Shown piece by piece: positions 1 through 9,208 of a stretch of 64,000 nt of DNA. The position numbers and the translations under genes are program-made. Positions within the stretch are counted from its first letter, which is position 1; every line of letters begins with the position of its first letter. The stretch spans positions 87,811 to 151,810 of the forward strand of contig JANYHK010000120.1 in the NCBI GenBank assembly GCA_025359105.1, read 5' to 3'. The notes beneath the pieces are model-generated. The model had not been told where the DNA came from, did not search any database, and saw only the letters and a list, made by a program, of their open reading frames with translations. The DNA comes from Myxococcales bacterium (GTDB lineage: Bacteria; Myxococcota_A; Polyangia; Polyangiales; Polyangiaceae).

Positions 1-871
1 CGAGCGGCGGCGCCTCTGCGCGCAGGCTGGCGATCTCGACGTTCGCGCGCAGGGCGGCGCGGGTCATCGCGTCGGCGAGGGTGAGCAAGTCAGGGCCCGA
101 GAGCGTCACTGACCGCGGACCTGCCTCGATGGCGACGGGGGCCGTCTCCGCGGCCAGCGCAGCGAGGAGCGTACGCGGATCCTCCACGATGGCCCGGAGC
201 CGAGCTGGCCCCGCGCCGCGCGCGGCCACGCCCGAGAGCGCCGTCGTCCGGTGCACGAAGCGACCGCGATCGAAGAGGAGGTGGTCGTCGGCGAGCTCGG
301 CGGCCTCGCGGAGCGACGCGGTAGCGACGACGACGCAGCCGTCCAGCGCGCGCGCCCGCACGGCCGCGGCGAGGTGCGACGCCGCGCGCGGATCGACGTC
401 GACGTACGGCTCGTCCAGGAGCACGATCTTCGCGCTGCACGTGAGCGCCTCGGCGAGGGCGACGGCGCGGGCCTCGGCGGGCAGGAGCGTCCGCACCTTG
501 CGCGCCAGGAGCGCCGCGATGCCGAGCCGTTCGAGGCGCACGCGTGGATCGCCGCGCGGCTCACCGCGGATCTCCGCCGCCATCTCCAGCACCTCGCCGA
601 CGCGCATCACCTCGGGCAGTACTACCTCGCGGCCCACGTGCGCGATCTCCTTGCGGACGCGGCGATCGCCGGCCGCTTTGCCGAGGACGCGCAGGCTCCC
701 GCTGCGCACGCGCACGCGCCCCGCGATCGTCGCCAGCGCGAGCCCTACGGCGTCCTCCCGCGTTCCGATGAACGCGTGCGCGCCGATGCCGAGCGACAAC
801 GTCGCGGCGGCGAGAGCGATCGGGGCCTCGCGCGACGTTACCTGCTCGAGCACGACGAGCGGCTCGCTCAC
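1..871 (-). CDS. ABC transporter ATP-binding protein, degenerate Walker A (3' end outside window)
   Basis: Nucleotide-binding subunit of a probable ABC-2 type exporter, working with the permease encoded just upstream. I translated it from a GTG at 871; the reading frame runs off the left edge, giving at least 290 residues. Walker B (KIVLLDEPYVDVDP) is clear and is followed by a plausible D-loop. The Walker A position reads GTREDAVG where GxxGxGK[ST] is expected, so the lysine is missing, and the LSGGQ signature is replaced by LLPAEARAVAL. The GTGA at 871-868 overlaps the permease stop, so the two are translationally coupled. Because ATP-binding residues are lost, it may be a non-hydrolysing partner or a regulator. 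The family assignment is fairly safe; activity and substrate are unknown. Confidence 0.7.
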   Translation of the reverse strand, partial: MSEPLVVLEQVTSREAPIALAAATLSLGIGAHAFIGTREDAVGLALATIAGRVRVRSGSLRVLGKAAGDRRVRKEIAHVGREVVLPEVMRVGEVLEMAAEIRGEPRGDPRVRLERLGIAALLARKVRTLLPAEARAVALAEALTCSAKIVLLDEPYVDVDPRAASHLAAAVRARALDGCVVVATASLREAAELADDHLLFDRGRFVHRTTALSGVAARGAGPARLRAIVEDPRTLLAALAAETAPVAIEAGPRSVTLSGPDLLTLADAMTRAALRANVEIASLRAEAPPL

Positions 872-1701
872 TGCGCCTCCTCGCGCTGTGCGCGGCGCGC
901 GGCGCGGCGGACGGCGGCGAGACTGAGCAGGGCGACGAGCACGAGCACGAAGAGCGCCCTGGCCGCCCTCCACCCATCGACGCCCGGCGGCATGAGCGCG
1001 GCGCGGAGCGCGGTCAGCGCGCCGGGGATCGACGCGAGCTCCCCGAAGCCGTACGGCAGAAGCGCGCCGGTGGTCGGCGCGAGCAGCTCTGGCAGCACGA
1101 GCACCACGAGGAGAAAACCGTAGCCGCCGATACGCGAGCGCGACGCGAGCGCGGCCATCGCGAGCGGACCCAAGGTGAACGCGAACGCGAGCGCGTAGGC
1201 GACGGCGGCGCCCGTCCCCTGGAGCGTGCGGAGGCTCGTCCCCGCCCGCGCTGCGAGGAGCGTCGCCACGAGCCCCACGAGTAGCGTCCCGCCTGCGACG
1301 ACGACCACGAGCAGCGCGGTGAGCCCGCCCACGCGCGTCCACAGGTAGCCGACGAGCGACGCGCCGCGCGCGCGCAAGAGCGCGGTGATACCTGCTTCGC
1401 GATCACGCTTCAGCGCGTGGACCGAGACCGCGAACGCGAGGAGCACGCCCCCTCCCCACGCGAGCGCGCCGGCCGCGAGAGACGGCACCTCCTCGAAGGT
1501 CGTCGCGCCGCCTCGGCGCATCAGGCTCGCCGTCAGAGCGAGCGCGCCCAGGACCGTCAGCAGCGAGACCAACAGCGACACGACGGCGAGGGGGCCACGC
1601 CGTGAGAGCTCCACCCCCAGCGCGGCGAGCGCGCGCCGCCGAGCTTGCGGCGTGGCGGCGCGCGGGCTCGGGCGCGGAAGGAGCGGGGTCGCGGGCGCCA
1701 T
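868..1701 (-). CDS. ABC-2 type transporter permease
   Basis: Integral membrane protein of 277 residues with about six hydrophobic segments, beginning near residues 38-58, 77-93, 115-140, 158-180, 192-212 and 246-262. The layout and length fit ABC-2 family permeases, such as those in gliding-type or antibiotic/ion exporters. Its stop codon overlaps the GTG of the ATP-binding gene by 4 bases, which fixes it as the membrane partner of that protein. The ATG at 1701 is followed by a basic, Pro-rich N-terminus. No substrate can be inferred. It is divergent from the membrane protein gene starting at 1755. Confidence 0.65.
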   Translation of the reverse strand: MAPATPLLPRPSPRAATPQARRRALAALGVELSRRGPLAVVSLLVSLLTVLGALALTASLMRRGGATTFEEVPSLAAGALAWGGGVLLAFAVSVHALKRDREAGITALLRARGASLVGYLWTRVGGLTALLVVVVAGGTLLVGLVATLLAARAGTSLRTLQGTGAAVAYALAFAFTLGPLAMAALASRSRIGGYGFLLVVLVLPELLAPTTGALLPYGFGELASIPGALTALRAALMPPGVDGWRAARALFVLVLVALLSLAAVRRAARRAQREEAQ

Positions 1702-1754
1702 CGGGCAGAGGATAGCTTGACCTGCCCGCGCTCACAGGGCATTCCGATGACGAG

Positions 1755-4070
1755 ATGCGAGACTCCGCCCCCTCCGCGATCGCTCGCTTGCTCCGCGAGC
1801 ACCGCGCGCTCCTGCCGTTCGTGGCGAGCGTCGGGTACGTTGCGGCCGCCGCCGGGCGCGCGCACGACGGCGCGCCGCTCCGTCCGCTGGCCTTCGGGAT
1901 CGCTGCCGTCCTCGTGGTGGTCCTCGCCGAGCGAAGGAACAAGCCACTTCGCCTCGTCGCGTGGGGTCTGGCGCTGGAGCTCGCGTCGCTCGGCGCCGAC
2001 GCGCGCGGGTGGCTCGACGTCTTCGGCGGGTTCGGGGCCGCGGTCGGATTCGTTACCGCGGCGCGGGCGGTCGTCGCGACCCGAGGGGCTGGTGGCCTCG
2101 GCGCGTCGCGGCCGCCGTCGGCGCGGCTCGTCCTCGCCGTGGCGGGGCTCGCGTGGAGCGTCGCGCTCGCTTCCGCGGTGCTCGATGCTGCGGGCTACGC
2201 GTCGCCGCTCGCCCGCGCGCCGGCCGAGTGGGCGTGCGTGGCGGCGGTGGTGTCGGCGCTCGGTGTCCTTCGCCTCGCGCGGGTCAGCGCGAAGGTGCGA
2301 CGGTTCGACCTCGGCGTCGTCCCGCGCGCGCACGGCGTGCTCGCGCTCACCGCCATCGCCATGGTCTTCGCGGCGCTGGCGAGCGTGCTGGGGCTCGCGG
2401 CGGCCGACCGGATCGCGCGCTTCGCCGTCGCGCTCGGGTCGGTGGTGGTGGCGCACGTGTCGCTGGCCTCCGATGCGGTGGCGATCGCCCGTGCCTCGCG
2501 TCGTTTCGTCGCCCTCGCCCTCGCCGCTGGGCCGGTCGTGGTGTTCGGCATGTCGCTCACGCGCGGCCGCCCGTACGACACCGTGGCGGTGACTGCGCTC
2601 ACCGCCATCTGCGCGGTCGCTGTTGGCGCGTACGCCCGCGTGTTCGAGAGGCCGCTGCGGCCCGCCCAGGGCGTGTGGCTCGACGCCGCACGGAAGGCGC
2701 GCGAGGCGATCGAGCGCTCGGATCCCGACGACGCGCTGCGCGACGTGCTCCTCGCGTTGCGCGAGCCGGCGGGCGCACAGGGGGCGTCGCCGGTGCTCCT
2801 GACGCTCGACCCCGCGCGCGCGATGACGATCGACGGCGCCGGCTACGCGCACGACAAGGACCTCACCATCCCGGAGGGGCTCGTCGCGGTGGCCGCGCGA
2901 GAACCGGAGGCCGCGCTTCGCTCGGAGGTGCTCCTCGCGCTCGAGGTGCGCCGCCCCGACCTCCGGCCGATGCTCAAGTGGATGATCGATCGCGGGGCCT
3001 GCCTCGCGCTGGTGGTCACGCGCGGAGGCGAGGCGGAGGGGCTCCTCCTCGTGCCCGAGATCCCCCGCCAGGACCCTCTGTCGCTGGAGGAAGCGCGCGC
3101 GCTCAAGGGCGTCGCCGACGCGCTCGCCGGGGCGATGCAGGCCCGCGCTGCGCTCGGGCGCAGCATGGAACGCGAGCGCGAGACGCGACTCAAGGCCGAG
3201 GCCGCGGAGGACCTCGCCGCGCGGCTGCAGCACGAGGTGGCGCTGGCCGCGGGGCGCAACGCGCTGGCGGCTACGCGCCTCGCGAGGCCGGCGACCGTCG
3301 GCATCTACTCCGCCGCTTCGCGCATGGCCCTCGATGCGACGCTGAGGCGCGTCCGCTCCGGCGCGCCCCTCGCCGTGGTTGCGCCGAGCGGCGTCGACCC
3401 GATTCCCTTCATCGCGCGTGCGCACGTCGAGGGGCCGCGCGCCTCCGGCCCGCTGGTCCTCGTGGACGGCACGCAGTCGCGTGAGCACGACCTCACGCGC
3501 TGGACGGATCCGAAGACGAGCCCTCTCGCCCTGGCCTCTGGCGGTCTCCTCGTTCTTCTCGACGGCGCGGCGCTTCCGCTGGACGTGCAACGGCTCGTCG
3601 CGCGCGTGCTTGCCGAGCGCCGCGCGCCCTGGGAGCGTCCAGAGGCGCTCGACGTGACCCTCGCGTTCACTGCCGTCGTCTCGCCCGAGGAGCTCGTCGT
3701 TCGGGGCATCCTCGACGCGACGCTGGCGGCGCGCCTCGGCGACGCCGCGGGAGCTCCGATCGTCTTGCCTCGCCTGGCCGACCGTCCGGAGGACATCCGT
3801 GCCCTCCTCACCGACCGGCTCGCGCGAGAGGGGCTCCGTGCCCTCGGCCGTCCCGTGGGCATCGAGGACGCGGCCTTCGCGCGCCTGGTCGAGCGAACCT
3901 TCCCGGGCGAGGACGCCGAGCTCCTCTATCTGGTCCAGCGCCTGGTCGCCCAGGTGGGCTCCCGGGGGGGGGACGTCGTGGGACCGGCCGACATTCCCAC
4001 GGAAACGGCCGATCCCGCCCCTGAAATGGCGAATCGTGAGCTTCGCTTGTCGAAGCCTTTTCGCCCGTGA
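1755..4070 (+). CDS. membrane protein with degenerate sigma-54 activator-like AAA domain
   Basis: 771 residues. The N-terminal ~300 residues are strongly hydrophobic with multiple membrane segments. A GAF-like region and an Ala/Glu/Arg-rich, probably coiled-coil stretch lie around 300-510. The last ~250 residues follow the order of an NtrC-type AAA+ domain: a VVAPSGVDP segment where Walker A (GESGTGKE) belongs, LASGGLLVLLDGA where GGTLFLDE belongs, then LPRLADRPEDIRALL, equivalent to LPPLRERxEDI. The Walker A lysine, Walker B glutamate, GAFTGA loop and C-terminal helix-turn-helix are all absent. It is therefore probably a non-catalytic sensor or scaffold, not a transcription activator. The fold assignment is inferred from motif order; function is unknown. 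Confidence 0.6.
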   Translation: MRDSAPSAIARLLREHRALLPFVASVGYVAAAAGRAHDGAPLRPLAFGIAAVLVVVLAERRNKPLRLVAWGLALELASLGADARGWLDVFGGFGAAVGFVTAARAVVATRGAGGLGASRPPSARLVLAVAGLAWSVALASAVLDAAGYASPLARAPAEWACVAAVVSALGVLRLARVSAKVRRFDLGVVPRAHGVLALTAIAMVFAALASVLGLAAADRIARFAVALGSVVVAHVSLASDAVAIARASRRFVALALAAGPVVVFGMSLTRGRPYDTVAVTALTAICAVAVGAYARVFERPLRPAQGVWLDAARKAREAIERSDPDDALRDVLLALREPAGAQGASPVLLTLDPARAMTIDGAGYAHDKDLTIPEGLVAVAAREPEAALRSEVLLALEVRRPDLRPMLKWMIDRGACLALVVTRGGEAEGLLLVPEIPRQDPLSLEEARALKGVADALAGAMQARAALGRSMERERETRLKAEAAEDLAARLQHEVALAAGRNALAATRLARPATVGIYSAASRMALDATLRRVRSGAPLAVVAPSGVDPIPFIARAHVEGPRASGPLVLVDGTQSREHDLTRWTDPKTSPLALASGGLLVLLDGAALPLDVQRLVARVLAERRAPWERPEALDVTLAFTAVVSPEELVVRGILDATLAARLGDAAGAPIVLPRLADRPEDIRALLTDRLAREGLRALGRPVGIEDAAFARLVERTFPGEDAELLYLVQRLVAQVGSRGGDVVGPADIPTETADPAPEMANRELRLSKPFRP

Positions 4071-4103
4071 TACTCAGGAGCGGCCCGATTTCTCGGAGAA
4101 ACC

Positions 4104-4817
4104 ATGCGCAAAACCGATCGTCTCAGCGCCGCCGCGCTCTGCACCGCCGTCCTGTCCGTCGCCCTCCTCACCCCCATCGTGGCGTGCGGTAACGGCAGCG
4201 ATGAGCCGTACAAGGCCGCTCCCGCATGGTCGGGCCGCAAAGCCAGCCTCCCGCCCGTGCCCCAGCTGCCGACGACGCCGCTGAAAGCCGGCGACGCGTT
4301 CACGGTGTTCGGTGCGATCCATCACCTGAACAGCCGCATCCACAGCGCGGACGTGACGGCGAAGGACATCTCCATCACCGGCTACATCGTCGAGTCGAAC
4401 ATCCCCGAGGCCCCGAAGTGCGCGATCCACAAGGTCGGCAAGAAGGACCCGGACGACTGCCTCAACGTGCCGATCCCGTCTTTTTACATCGCCGACAACA
4501 AGGGCGACACCAAGGGCCAGAAGATCCGCGTCCTCGGCTGGGCGAAGAACTTCGCGTCGGTCTTCGAGGCGATGGAGAAGTACAAAGGCCTGAAGGACCC
4601 GCCGAAGGAGCTCTACAAGGACGAGGTCTGGATGGTCGACGTTCCGTTCCCGCTCCCCGCGGTCGGCGCGAAGGTGAAGGTCAACGGGAAGTACGGTTAC
4701 ACCTTCACCAAGTCCTCGACCGGCCTCGTGAGCGATCCGAAGAACGGCGTCATGACGTACGCGACGATCAACGTGCTCGAGCCCGCGCCCGAGCCGGCGG
4801 CTTTCGCCAAGAAGTAG
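4104..4817 (+). CDS. predicted lipoprotein of unknown function
   Basis: 237 residues. A hydrophobic signal (about 8-27) ends in a lipobox, IVACG, placing the mature protein on a membrane facing the periplasm. The soluble part has two Cys residues (in PKCAIH and DDCLNV) and many Lys/Asp residues, and ends EPAAFAKK. I see no known catalytic motif; the core, with alternating hydrophobic strands, might be an OB-like fold, but that is a guess. It lies 33 bases after the membrane AAA-like gene on the same strand and may be co-transcribed. Confidence 0.6.
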   Translation: MRKTDRLSAAALCTAVLSVALLTPIVACGNGSDEPYKAAPAWSGRKASLPPVPQLPTTPLKAGDAFTVFGAIHHLNSRIHSADVTAKDISITGYIVESNIPEAPKCAIHKVGKKDPDDCLNVPIPSFYIADNKGDTKGQKIRVLGWAKNFASVFEAMEKYKGLKDPPKELYKDEVWMVDVPFPLPAVGAKVKVNGKYGYTFTKSSTGLVSDPKNGVMTYATINVLEPAPEPAAFAKK

Positions 4818-4845
4818 CCGACCGGCGCCGCCTCGAACGCGGAAT

Positions 4846-5991
4846 CTACGCGGGCCCGGGTCGCGCCGGTGGAGGCGTCGCCGGCAAAGACGCGGTGGCG
4901 ACCTTCAGGAGCTGCTCGAGCTCCTTCGCCGCGGGCGTTGCTGCGACGGGCTCGAGCGCGCGCAGCAGCGCGAAGCGCTCGGCCGGGGGAAAGACGTCGC
5001 CGTGCATCGCGATCCAGCGGCGCGCGACGAACGAGCCCGCGGCGCGCGCGAAGGCGGCTCCGTTGCCCTGTCCGGTCAGGGGCGTCGTCTCGGCCGCGCC
5101 GAGCGCACCTTCCGCCCATGCGAGGGCGCGCTCGCCGAGCAGATCGAGCGCCATCGCGGCGGGCTTCCAGAGCCCCTGCGTCATGAGCTCCTTCGTGGCG
5201 CGGCCGAGCTCCTCGTCCACGCGTTCCTCGACTTGTGCCGCGAGCGCTCGGAGGGCGAGCGTGCGCCCGGCACGCGCGCCGGTGAGCGCGAGGGTCTCGG
5301 CGGACCAGGCGAACCGCGGCGCTTCGCGGCCGGCGGTCGCGAGATCGGTGAGCGGCGACTTCGAGAGGAGCGCGCGCACCGCGAGCTCGAAGCGCTCGGG
5401 CTCGACGCCTCCGCCGTGGAGCGGCAGCGACATGAGCGGGCGCGGTGACTGCGCGACGTTGACGCGCCTCAGCTTCGGCCACGCGCTGAGGCGCTCGGGC
5501 GGCGCCTCGCCGCGAAACTCCGACTTGCCCAACCACCACGAGACGACCGTGTCCGTGCGCGTGATCTCGAACATCCGCGACACGAGCGTGTGGCGCGACA
5601 GGGCCTCGCCGAGCGACGCCGGCGCGGCGATCCGGCCCAGCGTCACGCCCACCAGATCGAGGAGCTTGCCCGGGAGCTTCGAGCGCAATACGCCGGTGAG
5701 ATCGGGGTGCGATGTCTGCACGATGTCGTGAAGCGCGGCGAGCAGCGCCCACTCCTGCCCGCAGAGCGCCTCGAAGCGGTCCACCGGGGTGAGCTTTCGC
5801 GCGACGCGGACGCGCGCGAGCTGCATGTGCGCGTGCTGGTCGATGTCGGTCGTCGGGCGATCATCACCGATCGCCAGTGCGACGCGCGGACCTATGGGGC
5901 GTCCGGGGAGCATCGGCCCGCCGATAACGAGCGGCGCGATGAAGTCCCGCAGGAGTCGATCTGCGATGGCGCCGACGTCGGGTTTCGCCAT
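4846..5991 (-). CDS. hypothetical protein, partner of the 5995-7530 gene
   Basis: 381 residues, not recognised. It has no signal peptide and no obvious membrane segment, and is rich in Ala, Leu and Arg, mainly helical, with Trp pairs (VVSWWLGKSEF). It ends in a Pro-rich tail. The ATG at 5991 lies 3 bases after the stop of the upstream gene, so the two form a tight two-gene unit and probably act together. Frame choice is supported by consistently high third-position GC and by the spacing. No function can be assigned. Confidence 0.6.
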   Translation of the reverse strand: MAKPDVGAIADRLLRDFIAPLVIGGPMLPGRPIGPRVALAIGDDRPTTDIDQHAHMQLARVRVARKLTPVDRFEALCGQEWALLAALHDIVQTSHPDLTGVLRSKLPGKLLDLVGVTLGRIAAPASLGEALSRHTLVSRMFEITRTDTVVSWWLGKSEFRGEAPPERLSAWPKLRRVNVAQSPRPLMSLPLHGGGVEPERFELAVRALLSKSPLTDLATAGREAPRFAWSAETLALTGARAGRTLALRALAAQVEERVDEELGRATKELMTQGLWKPAAMALDLLGERALAWAEGALGAAETTPLTGQGNGAAFARAAGSFVARRWIAMHGDVFPPAERFALLRALEPVAATPAAKELEQLLKVATASLPATPPPARPGPA

Positions 5992-5994
5992 CGG

Positions 5995-7530
5995 TCAGGC
6001 CTTCGGAGGGAGCGCCGGCGCGCCCGGCAGAGGAGGACCGGCGGGCGGCACCGGGAGCGGGGGCTCGGCGCCGGAGAGAGGGAACGTGCCCAGGCCGGTG
6101 AGTCTCAGCTCGATGGGCACCTCCGTGAGGGCGAGCTGGATGGCGTCGGCGACGATGGGCTCCCACGGCTGAGACTCGAGCAGCGCGGTCTCCAGCGGGA
6201 CGAAGGCGCCGTTGTCGACGCTGAGGGCGTGCGCGTCCGGCGTGATGAAGAGCACCTGCTCCGCCGGCGCGCCGAGCGCCCGGTGGAGCACCTCGGGCGC
6301 GACGGCCGGCGTCACGTCGTAGCCCGCCGGCACGTAGAGCTGCGGGTGGATCTCGACGAAGAACGTCCCCAGCGGGATCGCCTCGATCCCGGCCGACGAC
6401 CGCAGGAAGACGCCGCGCGCCGTCATTGCGATGGTGGTGCGCGCGATGGTCTGGTGCGGCAGCGCGTACGCCATGCGCCTCAGGATCGGGAGCTGCGCGG
6501 TCGCGATCCACGTGGCCGTGACGTTGCGCCACGGCGCGGTCGACGGCAGTACGCGGAGCGGCACGCGCACGGTGTCCGGCCTGGACGTGCCGGTCGCCAC
6601 CGACAGCGTCTGCTGCTCGTCGGGCCGCAGCTCCACGCGCGCGAAGGCGCGGAGATCGCCCATCTGCGGGAGTCGCTCGAGCGAGAGTGGCTCGTCGCCG
6701 CGCCCGCGCAAGAGCACGAGGCCGTTCGGATCGAAGATGGGGCACGCGCGGAGCGCGACGGGGTGCCGGTATCCGATCTCGACCGCCACACCCGGTCCCG
6801 CCGGCAGGAACGTGGTGATCCCCGGCGTCGAGCGCATGAGCACGTGCATGCGCTTGGGCAGCTCGGGGACGCGGAGCACGTACCGCCGCACCGGGCCTTC
6901 GTCGAACGCGCCGGCGGGCGGCCACTCGCCGACGGCGACCTCCCCTTCGACCCGCGAGCGAACGAAGTAATGGATGAGCGCGGGCCCGAGGCCTTGCTCG
7001 GCGACGAGGAAGCGCGGTCCGTTCTCGTCGATGGTGGAGGGATCGACGTGCGGCATCAGACGGAGGAGCAGCGCGCGCAGATCCAGGTCCTTGTCGCTCT
7101 CGTACACCTGGGTGAACTTGTCGTGGTAGAGCGCCAGGGCGGCGTCGGTCGCGAGGAGGTTGCCGGCGTCGTACCCGAAGGGCGCGCTGGCGTCCCGGTA
7201 CTGCACGAAGTGGCGGCTCGTGCCGGTGAACGTCAGCCCGCCGACGAGGCGCGCCGTCTCGGCGACGCGGTCCATGCGGTCGCTCGACTCGGCGGCGAAC
7301 GCGAGCGTGATCTCGCGCGTTCCGAGCTTGGAGCGCACCAGGCGCATCTCGAGGCTCGGCATCAGGTCCTCGAGCGAGCGCTCGCGCGTGTAGACGCTGA
7401 GCCAGGCGACCAGGCGATCGATCGACGGCAGGAGCACCAGCCCCTTCGCCCCTAGCGCGACCCCCTTGGCGTCGAGGCCGAGCCCCGGCGTGCGCAGGCG
7501 GGTCTGGTGGAGCGCGATCCTTTCGAGCAT
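5995..7530 (-). CDS. hypothetical protein, 511 residues
   Basis: The open frame continues far upstream into prmA, but the believable start is the ATG at 7530 (MLERIALHQTRL), downstream of rsmE. The protein is cytoplasmic-looking and mixed alpha/beta, with several Arg-rich segments, and ends in a Pro/Ala/Gly-rich tail. I cannot place it in a family. It lies 80 bases downstream of rsmE and 3 bases upstream of the next unknown gene, so it may belong to the same transcript as prmA-rsmE. An adaptor or ternary-system role is possible, but nothing in the sequence shows it. Confidence 0.55.
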   Translation of the reverse strand: MLERIALHQTRLRTPGLGLDAKGVALGAKGLVLLPSIDRLVAWLSVYTRERSLEDLMPSLEMRLVRSKLGTREITLAFAAESSDRMDRVAETARLVGGLTFTGTSRHFVQYRDASAPFGYDAGNLLATDAALALYHDKFTQVYESDKDLDLRALLLRLMPHVDPSTIDENGPRFLVAEQGLGPALIHYFVRSRVEGEVAVGEWPPAGAFDEGPVRRYVLRVPELPKRMHVLMRSTPGITTFLPAGPGVAVEIGYRHPVALRACPIFDPNGLVLLRGRGDEPLSLERLPQMGDLRAFARVELRPDEQQTLSVATGTSRPDTVRVPLRVLPSTAPWRNVTATWIATAQLPILRRMAYALPHQTIARTTIAMTARGVFLRSSAGIEAIPLGTFFVEIHPQLYVPAGYDVTPAVAPEVLHRALGAPAEQVLFITPDAHALSVDNGAFVPLETALLESQPWEPIVADAIQLALTEVPIELRLTGLGTFPLSGAEPPLPVPPAGPPLPGAPALPPKA

Positions 7531-7610
7531 CGAAGAGGCCGAGGATATCAGCGCGCGCGACGTTTGTCGGCGAGCGGCACCACGACCGTCACCAAAGGGT
7601 AGATCGCGCG

Positions 7611-8360
7611 TCAGTCCGTCGCGGCGGACGCCAGGATGCGGCAGGCACCGAGCACAGCGGCAGCCACCGTCTCCGTGCGCAGCACGAACGGGCCGAGGGA
7701 CACGCGCACGTAGCCCGCGGCTTCGGCGCGGGCGACCTCGTCCTCGGTCAGGCCGCCCTCGGGGCCGGCGGCGAACGCAATGGGCCCGCCGCCTTCGAGG
7801 GCCAAGAGCAGGTACGGCGCCAGCGGTGGCCCGTCGCCGGGATGGAGGCAGAAGCGCGCGGCGTCCGCGGGGACGGCGACGAGCGCCTCGCTCCACGGCA
7901 TGGGTCCGGAAATCTTCGGCGGATCGCCGCGCCCCGACTGACGTGCCGCTTCGAGCGCGATCTTGTTCCAACGCGCGCGTCGCGCGGCCGCGCGGGCGGC
8001 GTCGAGGTGCACCACGCTGCGCGTGGCCTCGGCGACCACGACCCGCGTCGCGCCGAGCTCGGTCGCGTCGCGGACGATGTCGTCGAGCTTGTCCCCCTTC
8101 GAGAGCGCGTGGATCCAAGCGATCTCCCGCGTTGCCATGACGGTGGCCGGCCGCGGCGCCGAGAGCCGCACGCGCGTCCGTCCGCCTTCGACGCTCACGA
8201 TCTCCGCGTCCGCTTCGGTGGCTCCGGCCGGATCGAACGCCACGAAGCGCGATCCCGCGCCGAGCCGCAGGACGCGAGCGAGGTAGTGGGACGGCGCGTC
8301 GGCCAGGTCGCGCTCCCCTGCTTCGAGGTTCGCGATCGGAGCGCGGACGTGGCTGGTCAT
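7611..8360 (-). CDS. rsmE: 16S rRNA (uracil-1498-N3)-methyltransferase
   Basis: 249 residues, the usual length for RsmE, which methylates U1498 of 16S rRNA in the 30S decoding region using S-adenosylmethionine. An N-terminal PUA-like part (HYLARVLRLGAGSRF) is followed by a SPOUT knot domain with GPEGGLTEDEV and LGPFVLRTETVAAA, the two motifs that bind AdoMet in this family; the usual LGxRILRTETA differs by F for R/I. The internal segment IHALSKGDKLDDIVRDATELG is also typical. The ATG at 8360 overlaps the prmA stop as ATGA, so it is translationally coupled to prmA. Confidence 0.92.
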   Translation of the reverse strand: MTSHVRAPIANLEAGERDLADAPSHYLARVLRLGAGSRFVAFDPAGATEADAEIVSVEGGRTRVRLSAPRPATVMATREIAWIHALSKGDKLDDIVRDATELGATRVVVAEATRSVVHLDAARAAARRARWNKIALEAARQSGRGDPPKISGPMPWSEALVAVPADAARFCLHPGDGPPLAPYLLLALEGGGPIAFAAGPEGGLTEDEVARAEAAGYVRVSLGPFVLRTETVAAAVLGACRILASAATD

Positions 8361-9208
8361 GCCCGCCGGAGCACCAGCGCGATCCACTCGCCCTTCTCGG
8401 GCGCCGCGACGAGCTCCATGCCCGGGTAGGCGGCGAGCACGGCGTCTTTTTGCGGCACGAGGATGCCGGACAGGACGAGCAGCCCGCCCGGGGTGACGTG
8501 GGCGGTGAGCTCCGGCGCCATCGGCACCAGCACACCGGCTTCGATGTTGGCGAGGACGAGCGGGTAGGTCCCTGGGATGGCCGCCAGCGCAGGCGTTCCC
8601 GCGTCGAACTGCGCCGCGACGCCGTTGCGCGTCGCGTTCTCCTTGGCGACCTCGATCGCATCGGCGTCGATGTCCGTCGCGCGCGCCTTCGCTGCGCCGA
8701 GCTTGAGCGCGAGGATCGCCAGGATGCCGCTGCCGGTGCCCACGTCGAGCAGCTCCATGCCGGCGTACTCGTCGGCGCGCGCCGCGAGCACGCCCGCGAC
8801 CAGCGACGTCGTCTCGTGCAGCCCCGTCCCGAAGGCGCGGCCCGGCTCGAGCTCGAGGAGCACGCGCGCGTCGCCCTCGTACGGCTCCCACGGGGGCCGG
8901 ATCACGATGCCCGGCGCGATCTCGAACGGGCGAAAGTGCTCCTTCCACGCGTCGCGCCAGGCGTCGCCCACGATCTCCTCGAGACGCGGCGACAGCGACG
9001 CGTCCAGCGCCGCGAGCGCGGCGTCGGCGTCCTCGCGCGTCGCGAAGCTCGCCACCAGCGTGACCTTGCCCGGCGCCCCCTTCGCGAGCGTGGTCGCGTC
9101 GCGCTCCTCGACGCCCTGGGCCCCCAGATCGAAGAGCCGCGAGCTGGTCGCGTCGGACTCTTCTTCCGAGACGTCGACGTGGACGAACGGAAACCGCGGC
9201 TCGCTCAC
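8357..9208 (-). CDS. prmA: ribosomal protein L11 methyltransferase
   Basis: 283 residues from a GTG at 9208. PrmA trimethylates ribosomal protein L11. The N-terminal substrate-recognition domain is followed by a Rossmann methyltransferase core: PGRAFGTGLHETT, then LLDVGTGSGILAI (AdoMet-binding motif I), ATDIDADAI (acidic loop) and LANIEAGVLV, the PrmA counterpart of NIxAxxL. Length and motif order match the family. Its GTG overlaps the stop of the upstream TPR-like gene, and its stop overlaps the rsmE ATG. The pairing with rsmE is common in bacteria. Confidence 0.93.
   Translation of the reverse strand: MSEPRFPFVHVDVSEEESDATSSRLFDLGAQGVEERDATTLAKGAPGKVTLVASFATREDADAALAALDASLSPRLEEIVGDAWRDAWKEHFRPFEIAPGIVIRPPWEPYEGDARVLLELEPGRAFGTGLHETTSLVAGVLAARADEYAGMELLDVGTGSGILAILALKLGAAKARATDIDADAIEVAKENATRNGVAAQFDAGTPALAAIPGTYPLVLANIEAGVLVPMAPELTAHVTPGGLLVLSGILVPQKDAVLAAYPGMELVAAPEKGEWIALVLRRA

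Noticed and set aside
1961..3484. 507-codon plus-strand frame within the pseudo-activator gene
   Set aside because: Composition of almost only Arg, Gly and Ala; a shadow of the 1755-4070 frame.
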